Assembly (NCBI RefSeq): GCF_020921035.1
Contig: NC_063151.1
Span: 25,612,934 to 25,676,933 of the forward strand
DNA: 64,000 nucleotides
From: Rhodamnia argentea
Lineage: Eukaryota; Streptophyta; Magnoliopsida; Myrtales; Myrtaceae
Reading direction: 5' to 3'
Positions within the stretch are counted from its first letter, which is position 1. Each line of letters opens with the position of its first letter. Below the pieces are notes generated by a model. That model did no database searches. It saw only the letters and a list, made by a program, of their open reading frames with translations, and was not told where the DNA came from. The position numbers and the translations under genes are program-made. Of this stretch, positions 11,146 through 22,435 are shown in pieces.

Positions 11146-13901
11146 AGGGAAATGCTGATACAGCGATATTTATTTGGTGGACTGTGTAATAACGAAACTG
11201 CGGGATAGAGGGAACATCTTCCTGTTTGGATTTGTTAAAAATTGTAAAAACAAGAGCCCGTGGCTTTACTTTTATAAGTAATATGCTGTATGGTATTAGT
11301 TTTTTTATATACTAGTTCCAAATATTAAGTTTTAAATAAGGAGTATGATATGAAAATCCTGCTGTTCGGGCCACAGATTTTATCATTGCTTCTGATGAAT
11401 GCTTGTTGCCCTTTTCTGGATTGGTGTTCATGTTCATTCCGCATCCAAGGTAGAGGATAAAATTTCAGTGGTGCTCGTTAAGTCATTTTCTTGAGTAGGT
11501 CATTGAACTTTGATTTAATCACCAAGTGAACCAAACTTCCATTTTCTTGCCATTATCGCATTTTGCCCAGAATCCAACTTATGACATGTTTGCTCACGTG
11601 ACTTGGCATACTAAAGTTTGGCCACATATCAGCGACGTCGGTAGAGTTCATAGGGAAACCAGCCAGAATTCATTTGACGTGCCTCAATTGAAAAAGAAAA
11701 AGATTTTTCCTTCTTTAATTTCGATCGTTTTCGATTGACCGTTTCATGATCACTGAATTTATTCGCAGAAAAAAGCAGGGAACGAATAGTGAGACAGATT
11801 AACATTATTGTCCAGGCTTAATTCGCGAGAAGCATATTCATTGAATTCCTGCAAAACTGAGGGACAACATATGTAGCAACCTTAAGTTAACACCCATGAT
11901 GTTGGATTGATGGTGCTCAGTCCGTACAAGAACTACTCCTTGACAAGGCAGACAAACCAAAGTGAAGAACAAACAAAATAATACGTAACTTTTTTTTTTT
12001 TTGGTAAGGAAATAATACGTAACTTTTCACCTTTGCCCACTTCAAAACTCCAAATCGAAGCACATTTTTTGCACAAAATTTACGGCTGTCCGTAACTTTT
12101 GCAAGCACATAGAAAGATTTTTCGGCACGGACGCATAACATGAAGCATGCAACTTCAAATTACGATGCTTTTAGATGTTTGATACAAAGTAACGTCTTAA
12201 GTACATCAGTACCTTTGAAAGTTACACGAGCATGACCAACATTTATATCTTTCGGTAGACCAGCTCCCTCACATCATCTTTTGTCTCGAACTCTAGCTTC
12301 GGAATGGGGTTCATATCATCGACAGCTCACGGTCAACATCGGCCGACCCTTGAAAGAACAGATCAGCTAAAGCCCGGTTAATATTGGGCCCTCTAGGCCC
12401 ATCATCAGTCTATTCTTTTTCGTGCCAAGCCCATCAGTCTATTCTATTTCGTGCCAAGCCCAACCGGACCAGCTTCTAGATTAGCCTGTGAGTACTACCA
12501 CTTCATCCCGCGTCATTAAATTTTTGTATTTCCTTACTCCTTTTTGTTTTGTTTTTGTTTTTTTTTTTTTGCGAAAATACACGGTACTATTGTTAGAATA
12601 CACTTGTGAAAAGTTATTTATGGGGTCAATGAAACCGTGAATCGAAATGCAAGTATATATTGACTGTTTCCACTGTGCAATGTGGACGAGTGCTTGGGAA
12701 TCACGCAAACCCCGCACGTCGCATGCACATACATATACCCCCAAGCCACAGCAAGCGCGCCTAAATCTCAACTGGTGTTTATACCCATCGGTTCTAAATG
12801 ATTTTTACCTTGTGTATTAATTTGTGTGGCTCACGAAATAAGTCATTGCTCGGTCTACTCTCCTCGTTAAAACGCTCGGCTCAAAAATTTAAACTTATAG
12901 ATGCATGAATATAAGACCCGATTTGACCAAAAAAAGAATATAAGACCCGTTGAAATTCAATGAACAAACAATGCGGTTACTTTTTATTGAATTATAACTT
13001 GAGCTATACAGTTCTGTTACATTTTTTTTTCTATCTAGAACACACTAACCTCCGAGCCAAGTGGTTTACACATTACATAGTAGTCGGGCTGACTCTAGTG
13101 AGTTGGTACATGTTACACATACGCTTGCACAAGGAATACTTACGAGGACGCGTACAGTTTTGAGTATTTATGCGGCCACCTCAATCCGACGGAACCGGGA
13201 GACGGTCGGTCCGCAGGACACTGGGAGCTACTAAATGGCCATGACTCAGACGGCGAGAAGAAGAAGAAGAAGACCTGAGTAAAAAACAAAAGCTGATCGA
13301 CGAAACTCATCTACAAGGTGATTCAATCAAGTCCAAAATAACATGTCCCGTCTAAACAGCTGCTAAGAATATGCTGCATTGCTTTATACTTCTGGCATCA
13401 ATCAAATGAAGTCTACCGTCGAAGGTGGTTACTTCTAGAGCTCGATTTCCCCGATGAAGACAGTTGAGATTCAAACTCCGACAGCGAACCTAGCTCGATT
13501 TTCCAGAGCTTGGATTCGATTTCATTAAGGAGGCAAATGTGCGGTCCGAGCTCTAACTTTATGTCTAAATATCAAACTGGAACTCAAACCCGAGGTGAAT
13601 GCAATCAAAAGAAATCTGGATTTGCGCAGTAAGAGCTAAGTTATAGAAACTGACGTCGTTGCAAAGTAGCTCATCATCAAATTTTATTCAGTCACTGACA
13701 AGGACATGAGTACCGAGCAAGAAGTTCCTCCAAAAATCGAACCTCCACGAGACGACAACAGCTAAGTTAAGAAACAGCAGAAGAAAAATGACTTCTTTCT
13801 TTCATTTCGACGTTGGCAAACCCAGCAAAAATTGCAGAAGGCATAATGCATACCTTGACCTGTTCTCCTTCAATCTTCACTCCTCGTCGGACCGGCCCCG
13901 G
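11146..13901. other. Intergenic DNA with small repeats
   Basis: I find no gene. A 29-base tandem duplication lies at 12403-12460. An 18-base direct repeat (AAATAATACGTAACTTTT) around 11975 and 12009 flanks a T-run plus GGTAAGG, which looks like a tiny tail-only retroposon insertion. ORFs of 67-96 codons here lack motifs and cross homopolymer runs. Confidence 0.45.
12403..12460. repeat. 29-bp tandem duplication, two copies
   Basis: Two adjacent 29-base units, each starting CATCAGTCTATTCT and ending TTTCGTGCCAAGCC, differ at one base (T against A at unit position 15). The two units are otherwise identical, so the duplication is young. Confidence 0.9.
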
Positions 13902-14267
13902 TCAGTCCGAAGCGAGCCGGGTCGCGATGGCCGAGTGGTACATTGCGTCGTGGAAGCTCGAGCTCTCCCTGGTCTTCCTCCGGAGTTGCCTCGCTTTCTC
14001 CTCCGTGAAGCATCCCAGCGCGAACCTGGATCTGGGCCGTGCCTTCAGGGCCTCCATATGGGACATCTCGGGCCGGTCGCCGCCCCCGCCGCCGCTGGGG
14101 CTGGCCGTGGCGGCGGCGTGGCTCGGTTCGAGGGGGCACCCGAAGAGCGGGGCCCACCAGTTCGTGGGGACGGGTTTCGGGCGATTCGGGCCGGGCTTCC
14201 CGGACGGAGAAGGCGAGGACGCCCGGATCGGGAGGTGGGGTTTGAATGATGGGAGCGAGGTGGCCAT
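13902..14267 (-). CDS. Putative plastid protein with NWWAPLFG motif (121 aa)
   Basis: Single-exon minus-strand frame. An upstream in-frame ATG at 14378 exists, but the ATG at 14267 is preferred because it opens a Ser/Pro-rich, acid-poor leader (MATSLPSFKPHLPIRASSPS) typical of chloroplast transit peptides, and the longer N-terminus is translated GA-repeat leader. The mature part has PTNWWAPLFGCPLEPSH, a Gly/Ala linker, then FALGCFTEEKARQLRRKT and FHDAMYHSAIATRLASD at the C-terminus. I recall small plant plastid proteins of unknown function with the same NWWAPLFG and FTEEKA-type blocks; no biochemical role is known to me. High GC for the window and strong codon bias support coding. A GA microsatellite at 14298-14316 lies in the 5' leader. 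Confidence 0.72.
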   Translation of the reverse strand: MATSLPSFKPHLPIRASSPSPSGKPGPNRPKPVPTNWWAPLFGCPLEPSHAAATASPSGGGGGDRPEMSHMEALKARPRSRFALGCFTEEKARQLRRKTRESSSFHDAMYHSAIATRLASD

Positions 14268-14379
14268 TGTGGGTGGGTGACGGTGCTTACTGCTTGTAGA
14301 GAGAGAGAGAGAGAGAGGTGAGGGAAAAGTGAAGAGAGAGAGTGACTCCCTCTGCTGCTGAGCTGAAAAGAATGGCATG

Positions 14380-16969
14380 GGCAGGAGCGACGTTTCTATT
14401 GTTCACTTCCAAGTTCTTTTCTTCTTCATTTTATTACGGGCCCTGACACATTTACGCTAAATATCTTATTGTGACAAAAAAAAAAAATTTAACTCTCAAA
14501 ACTTATATTTAGGTGATATATTACTTCCTTCGGCGGGAGCTCAACATACACCCGAATCTACCTTAACCTGCCTCTAATACCAACTAAGGTTCTCAACCTC
14601 AAAAGAGCTCTTGTGAGGTGAGGAGGGGCCTCGAAGGTCATCGAGGAGGTCAGAAGGCTTCTCCCAAGCGATGCGGGACTAAAATAAGATTATTTTTATT
14701 TCACTCGAGCTCATGGATGCCATATCAACATCAATTTGCTTGTCGAGGTACATGTAGGTAAATTTTTAGCGATGCTTATCGACGGGACCTTGACATAGGG
14801 TGAATGTGTCACACGAGTACCAAAATTTAGAATTTTGGTATTAAAAATAAAGTTTATGGCAAATGTGTCACTGTAGGTATAGATTATGGGGTTTTGTAGC
14901 TTTTTCTCTCTTTTTTTTTTTTTATTATTTGGTAGAGCTATTGACCATACATTGTCCGCATCCGAAACATGTCGACCCAATCCACACGTATTGTTAAATC
15001 GGATGTAACTCACGCGAGTCCCATATTGTTCAACGGTATCACACGACCCAAACTTTTCGCGGTCGCTAAAACATTGGAAGTTTGATTCCACATAACTTCA
15101 TCAACGAAATTAACGGTATATCTGTTTTGCTCTTTTTTTTTTCGCTCTTCTTTTCTTCTTTTCGTCCGTTCTATTTCTAACTCCCTTCTCTTTGATTTTT
15201 ACTCCGTCCCTTTTGCGGAGCGCGTGAATCGAATCCCGCACCTGTGATACCGGCATCTTTACCCCCCGACTTTTTTTACCAACGGTCCGCATGCCTATTG
15301 GCCAGCGCTCTATCTGCTAAGCAGTGTATTGAAAAGTGCCTTTTCGAACGTGTGGAATATATACCAATAGCTTGTGTGTCCGGGCGCATCTAATGACTTC
15401 CTTTAGGGGGTTGGGGGAAACGGATAAGGGAGTCCACGTGGATGGAATATAAAAAACAAAAATAAATAAAAAAAAGGCGGGCGCGGGGGTTGGCCCTCTT
15501 TCTTCGTGCACCCTTTTTGGTCAATTTATAAATTGCTCTTCGGTTTTAGGGCCTAATTAAAAACAAATAAACTCATCTTAGAGAAAAGAAAAGAGGTTGA
15601 GATTCAGATCAGTTCGAATATGCCGAAAGCAAATTGTGGGCTTATGGCCCACGAAATCATATTAAGAAAGCCCAAAGAGCCTTTTTAAGTGCAATCATCC
15701 TCTTCCTTTCGATTTAGCATTAAACCCAACATAAAACCGGGCTTTCAAGAGTGGGATTAACTCCGGATCTGTCTCTTTTGAGTGTAACAAAGACGAATTT
15801 GAGAGATGCATAATAATTTTTTTTTTCATTTGTTTTGCAGAAAATAAATTTCAAAAAATTTAATCATTTATTTCGCTTGAAATAATTAGTCGATTAAAAA
15901 TATTGTAACTATCGACAACCACTTATATTTAAACGGTTTCGTGAATGGTAATAATGATTTTCGTTTAATCATTTTTTAAAAAGTTACGAGAGATCATTTT
16001 TTCTGAAAAAAATATTTTTTTTAAATTTTTTATTTTTTGCGAAATAAACGGAGTATAAATCAAGATTGGATATGACATTATTTCCGCGCTCCTAATCTTT
16101 TCTTCGAGTGCGCGGTGCAAAGCCGGATAAGACTGTTGATTGAGTTTTCACTTCTAATCTAATGATATGTTAAATCTACTATTGCACTCGAAAATCAATA
16201 ATATCACCTACCAAGATGATTATCTCCCCCTCACTATTCGTTGACTCTGCCAAACAAAAAAAAAAGGTAGAGTTGACCGACGAAATTTACAAAATTTCTC
16301 GTTTAATCCAGCAAAAAATTTCCCGGGCAAAAACCCTAGAAATAAAGAAAAAAAAGGGCAAAAAAAAAAAAAGAGAAAGAAATAGAAATAGAAAGGGGGC
16401 GAAATTGAACGAGGAAAGCCCTCAATTTGGACGCTATAAGAACCGGTTCTCCATTGCAATCGGCTTCTCTGCGTCTCGCCCCCCCTCCCCTTCCCTTCCC
16501 GTTCAGCTCTGTATCTTTTGTATTTTTTTTTTGCCGGTTTTCGCTTCTTGATTTTCATAGATTTTTTCTGGTCTTCTTTTTCCCGGCTTCAATCTCCGCA
16601 TTTTGACCCTCTTAACATTAGTCCAGTGCATTGCAGTGCAGTGCAGTGCAGCGTGACAAGCACGAATTTTTTTTCTTTGGCAAATCGGATCCCAGAGCTT
16701 CGGTTTGATCCCTCTGTAAATCGCCACAAAGAAAAAAGGGAGGAGATAAATTCGAAAGCATTCTCGTTTGCGGTTTGCCTGTAAGATAGCTAGTGATCAG
16801 CTCCAATCGTTGGTTTCGCTCTGTTTTTTGGAGGTTTCCTGGATCGTGGGTTAGATTGAATTTTAGGGCTGGTGCGCTTTTTCTTTTTCTTTTTTTCCTT
16901 TTTTTTGGGTTCCTTTTTGTTGTTTTCCGACCCCTCTTTTGGCGGTTCCTTTGAAATTCTTGGGTTGAA
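14380..16969. other. Intergenic DNA and STRAP upstream region
   Basis: AT-rich with many A/T homopolymers. It holds a tRNA-like/SINE sequence on the minus strand (15131-15326) and, near the right end, the probable core promoter and long pyrimidine-rich leader of the STRAP gene, including CTATAAGAA at about 16434 and a GCAGT pentamer repeat at about 16633-16651. The ORFs here are homopolymer-driven and not supported. Confidence 0.45.
15131..15326 (-). mobile_element. tRNA-derived SINE-like sequence
   Basis: On the minus strand there is an A-box-like TAGCAGATAGAG (15319-15308) and a B-box-like GGGATTCGATTC (15237-15226), followed downstream by an A-rich tail ending in an A-run at about 15140-15131. 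The A-to-B distance of about 70 bases is larger than in a normal tRNA head, so this is either a diverged SINE or an unrelated tRNA relic. Confidence 0.4.
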
Positions 16970-19900
16970 ATGGACAAGAAGAGGATGGCGGTGCCGCTTG
17001 TGTGCCACGGGCATTCGCGGCCGGTGGTCGATTTGTTTTACAGTCCGATCACGGCGGATGGCTTCTTTCTCATCAGCGCAAGCAAAGGTACGAGTCGTTA
17101 CGGAGTTACCGTATGTGTGGATTTGGAATTTTCGTGATCTGTACGTGCTGCTTCGGTTAATCGACCCGCGGCTTTTGCGGATTAGTTCCGTATGGTTTCC
17201 CAATCTTACTGTGGATGGCGTGCGCTGCGGAGTGTTTAGGCTCGTTATGATCTACCGGGTTTGAGTAGTATATGCAGCCACGGAATTGCTTTGTTAGCTA
17301 TTGGAAAAGAGAGTGCTTTGTCGGCTCGCCGTTCGTTGTTCCTGTGGTATAACTGCAAAGGTTGCTTGTCGGGTGAGTGACCGGCTTGAGTCAAACCGAG
17401 TGTCGAGTAGGGCAATAGAAAGTTGTGAGAGCGGGATTTAGTGGGCTTGACCGTGGAGTTTTAGTTGGGGTTCGAAGTTGGTGTTCTTTACTGTGTTGTG
17501 CTTAGGAAAGTTTAGAGAATCTGAATTAGTACTTTCGTGTGTAAATTTCCGCTGTGGTTTTACTGTTGGGATTCAGATTCTAGCCCAATGCTGCGAAATG
17601 GGGAGACTGGAGATTGGATTGGAACCTTTGAGGGACATAAAGGTGCGGTCTGGAGCTGCTGCCTGGACACCAATGCTCTACGTGCTGCATCCGGCTCTGC
17701 AGATTTCTCCGCGTATGTGACTATTTAAGTTGTTTTTTCTGGGGCAACAGCAGTTGCATTTACTGTTCATTTGCTTTGCCAAATAGCTAAGCACTACTCA
17801 GTCCTTAGAACTGCAAGTTTATAAGGCACATAAAGTCTGATGATGAAGGCATAATTGACCTGTCAGAGAATTTGGTGTCACTTCATTAACAACTCCTTGT
17901 TAGAACATTGAGGGGGTGAGGTTTGTTTGTAATCCGTGGTTTTGGGATAGCAGACTAGTCTAGGCGGAGGAGTTGTGTTTGTATTTCGTTATTCATGAGA
18001 TGCTTATCACTAGGAGGACATTGTTCATGAGTGTTACTCTCTATGCCTTTTTCCCAGGAAACTGTGGGACGCATTGACCGGTGATGAATTGCACTCTTTT
18101 GAACACAAGCACATTGTCCGGGCATGCGCCTTCTCAGAGGTAACTACAAAGTTTTCTGACCTTTTCCTCTAGCTGCTAGGTTCTTTAGCTTTTGTTAGGT
18201 GTTATTGTTGTCTCATCATCTAATTCTTATCCCTTTTTTTAACCCTCTCAATTTCTTATCAAGTACTTCTGCTGTGTACATTTCTGAAGCTGCTAAGCCT
18301 CACCATGCACTTTTCACAGGACACTCATCTCTTGCTAACTGGCGGTGTCGAGAAAATTCTTCGAATTTTTGACTTGAACCGACCAGATGCTCCTCCCAGA
18401 GAAGTTGACAATTCTCCAGGTTCAATAAGAACTGTTGCATGGCTTCATAGTGATCAGACAATATTAAGTTCCTGTACTGATATTGGTGGCGTGAGGTAAT
18501 CTTAGTTTTGTCAAAACGAAATACTTGTAAATATTTCCTTTAGCCTGTTGTTGCTGTTGTTGTTAACACTACCCAAAGAAGAGAAAAACAATCAACACCG
18601 CTACTTGCGGACAAAAATGAGCGCCAGTTTAATTCTCAACTGGCCAAACCACATATATATATATGGGTAGTGTTCACATTCGAACAGAAAGTTTTTTGGG
18701 TATGTGAATAGTCTTTTCCAAGTGTTTTCCACTGCATGTTGCTTCCATTTGTAGCTTAATTGTGAAATGCACTTTGAGCTTATTTAATGTTTTAAGCTCG
18801 GAATATCGATGTCTTCTTTAATTCTTTGAGGCACACATGCCTTAGTTACTTCCCGTCACTGCAACCTTGGAGCTGGGGCATCATTTAAATTTTTTTGCAA
18901 GGCAGGGCTTAACTTTAATTTCTAATGAATTGGTAAAGGCAGACTACTGAGCTGTCTCTTTTTCTCAAGTTACATTTCAGTGGGAATAGATGAGGAGGAA
19001 TCGGGGTGATAATCTATGTTTCCATTAAGCCCGTCAGGTAGCACGTTAATAATGAAAGCGTTTTATGGTATGAATTTATGATTGCGGGTTACAATAGATG
19101 AAGTACATAATATACGCCAAGAATATTTCTCTTAGCATATCAATATTTTCTCATATTAACCTTGCCCTAGATATGGTTGATTTGTGTATTTACCATTTTT
19201 GTTGGGTTTTGCTAATTCATTCTTATCCATAGCCACTTGACTTTTGACCCCTTGTCTACAAAAAGTTCATTAAACATATTGAGCAAACTTCTTGTTGTGT
19301 TTTGTTTCGTCGAGATCTAATACAACTCCTCATGTCATTTTCTTGTTTCATATTCGCACTTTTCAATTTTTTTAGGTTCATGCTTTATGCCGAATAAAAA
19401 AGTATCTGACCGATTTTGATTTGCTCGTTTCTTATCTATTTTGTGACTACACTTCAGGTTATGGGATGTAAGGAGTGGGAAAATTGTTCAAACTTTGGAG
19501 ACAAAATCTCCGGTCACTAGTGCTGAAGTGAGTCAGGATGGTCGCTATATTACGACAGCTGATGGTTCTGCTGTTAAATTCTGGGATGCTAATCAGTAAG
19601 CTCCTGTGGTAAAACCGTTCTTGATAATGTGTTGTATGTTAGACTGGGCTAACGGAAGTTTTTGTCTGTCATTGTTTAGCTTTGGGTTGGTGAAGAGCTA
19701 CAACATGCCCTGCAACATAGAGTCAGCCTCGTTGGAGCCAAAGCTTGGGAATAAATTTATTGCTGGAGGAGAAGACATGTGGGTTCACCTTTTTGATTTC
19801 CATACTGGAGAAGAGATTGGTAGGTGATGGTGATTTGAATACCTTAAAGTTTCATATAGCTTTGCTTTCTGATGAGTAGCACATACTTCGTGCATTTACA

Positions 19901-20395
19901 GGCTCCTTCTATAGTAGCGTTCGAGCATGTTATTAACTTTTATTCCAGCTTGTGTTCACTATTTCCATATTATCTGCATGTCGTTTGCAATGCAAATTTA
20001 TGGGCCTCATCTTGAATGGCTAAACTGCGCTCCACCTGAATTATTTCATACAAAAGAAGCTCTCTGTGTCAAGTCGGTATTCTGTGATGATCAAGTTCTA
20101 ATTTGGATCCTGCTTAACCTTGCTTTTAGGATGCAACAAGGGTCATCATGGTCCTGTCCATTGTGTGCGATTTTCGCCTGGTGGGGAATCCTATGCTTCT
20201 GGATCAGAAGACGGCACTATAAGAATATGGCAGACCGGGCCTGCAAATCACGTCGAGAGTGATGCAAATCCAGTCAACGGCCCAGTAACTGGTAAAGCAA
20301 AAGCTGGGGCAGATGAGGTTACTCTTAAAGTAGAGGACTTACAAATTGGCAAAGAAGGGAAGATTGGCGAGAAGGATAATGCCGAAGAAGTATAA
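16970..20395 (+). CDS. STRAP: STRAP-like WD40 repeat protein (7 exons, 351 aa)
   Basis: Exons are 16970-17087, 17577-17712, 18058-18139, 18320-18495, 19458-19595, 19680-19819 and 20130-20395. All introns are GT-AG, and phases agree through 352 codons. The protein begins with [18 protein letters not shown] and carries seven WD40 blades, for example [65 protein letters not shown] and [17 protein letters not shown] charged tail of about 50 residues follows, rich in Lys and Glu. Order and length match eukaryotic STRAP/UNRIP, an SMN-complex partner in snRNP assembly and a receptor-kinase-associated protein in animals. Arabidopsis has several close homologues of limited characterisation. The ATG at 16970 directly precedes the conserved N-terminus. 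Intron 4 (962 bases) is the longest and contains a short TA repeat. Confidence 0.96.
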
Positions 20396-22435
20396 TGTGC
20401 TCTTTAGGTTTGATCTGCCTGTTTTGTCTATCATGCGAGTTCCGAGCATGTGCGTGTGTGATGCTTGTGCTTTGCAAATAAAGCGGACATGCTCTTGATA
20501 AGTTTCTTTCCTCTGCGGTCCTTTTGAATGGATCTCCCCTGGAAGCTCGCTGTCTCCTCATGTTCCTCTTGTAACAGCAGATAACCGCCGAAGTTTGGGG
20601 ACTTCATTACTATGCTTTCTGAATTGCTCTTAATGAAGAAGTACCTGGAATTTTGCTAGGTCTGTTGCCGGTTGGTGCTGAGTGGATTTTCTTTGTGAAG
20701 TTTCATATTTTTTTTCTTCAGGAAAACGAAACTTCTCGGAAAGTTTCCATTAAAGCCCTCAATTTCTTGCCAAATGAAGTTTCAATATCCACATTGAAGT
20801 CAAATTCTTGGTAGGCAGGGATAGGCCACACGCTTAATTTTTCGGTTTACCCGCACCTAGCACATGCTGGGTCGATTTCCAATTTTCCAGTACTCCCAGT
20901 GCAAAAAAGTTGCACCTTTAACGGAGCGCCTTCGTGATTTAGCAGCTGAAGATGAAGCACTCATTTTGGACGTCTCAAGTACGAGAAAAACCGGTCCAGT
21001 TTTGTCGACAGGTCAAAATATTCGTGAAGCTACCGCGTTCAAACTTGCATCTTGACAGATTGAGCAGACGCAAGAGCAGTCATCTTGGAACGATGAGGAA
21101 ATAATATCTCTCAATTCGTTTCTTGGACCCTCACAAGCCACGCATTAAGGGAGAATAGTCGATTGAGGAATCAAAGGCGAACTTGACAAGCTGACTGCGC
21201 TGAAATTCGATAGCAATCTGTTCTTGGCAGAATGTTAATCGCCTACCGCGAGGGCAACGGTCTCGTTAGCTCCCTCGGGTAGGCCTCGGCTAGTTATAAG
21301 ACATAGAACTCATCTATATGGTTATCAAAATCTGAACAGACAGTAAGAACTAGCGACTCGTTTAACTTGCTCTGTTCTTAAGCGGGAAGAGAAATCTGCT
21401 GCGATGTTTGTGCCTTACTTTTCCCCTTTTTCCAACCCTTAAGTGAACTTGTATTTCCATGGCCTTGTTCTTCCCAGTTGATTAACTTCGGCTTTCGTCG
21501 CATGTTGCACGGTGGTCCACACGAGACTAGGATTTTCATCATGAGTATGGCTCCAGGAGAGTATAAGTGCGCGGTTTTCGTTCTAGCGATAGCCATTATC
21601 CATGTCTCTGTCGTGGCCACAACTAACTACCTACCAAAGGGAATTGCTGTCCTAAGAAGATCTGAGGAGTACATACACAACCGTGTTTCTAAGTACTTGG
21701 AAAAGAATTGCTAATCCCCTTATTCTGCAGCAGTCCAATGTGTGTTTACTTGTCATGTTGAGCACTTGATACATTTTCAAATTCGGTAAAATCAATTTTA
21801 ACGGAGGAAACAGAGGAGGGTGATTCAGTTGAATCTGACGCGGTTAACAAATTTCGAATTCGAATGCAGTTTCCATGGTCTTGGTAAAAAGAACAGCCTG
21901 AACAGCTGCCTGTTATAATTTCAAAGTTAAATTATGATTCCGGCGCATCGAAAATGTACACTTAAATAAGGAGCGAAGAAGATCAGTACAAAATATCATG
22001 GAATTCAAATCTCGCACTTTTCTCAGCGAAGATGCACTGAATTTTTTCTTGCTGGTGTAGAACTTGGATAGATTGCTTGTACGTTGACCCTAATCAAGGA
22101 ATCTTGAGACCAGATTGCCTCCACCCCACCAAACCCCAAAAAACACCAAAATAAGGAAGAACAAGAACAACCCCCAACTCAACCACATTATCTCGGCCCA
22201 ACCCAAAAAATAAATAAATTGATAATACAGTCCACCAACTCCAAACCAACAATGGAAGAAAGAAAAACCATTTCCGGGTTGGTGAAATCCACTTCTCTCT
22301 CTCTCTCTATTTCTTCAACCTCTGCCTCCTGAAGAACTGCTTCTTCTAATACCTACTTCTGTTCCACAACAACATCTTCATTATCTTGAGCCAGAAACAG
22401 ACACCATCTTCCTTAAACTCTCTCTCTCTCTAGCG
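20396..22435. other. STRAP 3' region to CSE 5' leader
   Basis: It includes the probable STRAP 3' UTR and two weak + strand ORFs, at 20864-21055 and 21478-21714, of which the second has a secretion-signal-like start (see findings). The last 230 bases are the CSE leader, with CT-repeat tracts at about 22293-22310 and 22418-22432 ending just before the CSE start codon. Confidence 0.5.

Noticed and set aside
13788..14280. + strand ORFs of 153 and 155 codons
   Set aside because: They are shadows of the minus-strand plastid-protein gene. The minus frame has a transit-peptide-like start and recognisable blocks; the plus frames do not.
16216..16977. Lys-rich and Phe-rich ORFs on both strands
   Set aside because: They are translations of A/T homopolymers and the pyrimidine-rich leader upstream of the STRAP gene.
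20864..21055. 63-codon + ORF after STRAP
   Set aside because: Its composition looks protein-like, but it has no recognised motif, no clear splice partners and lies in a probable 3' region.
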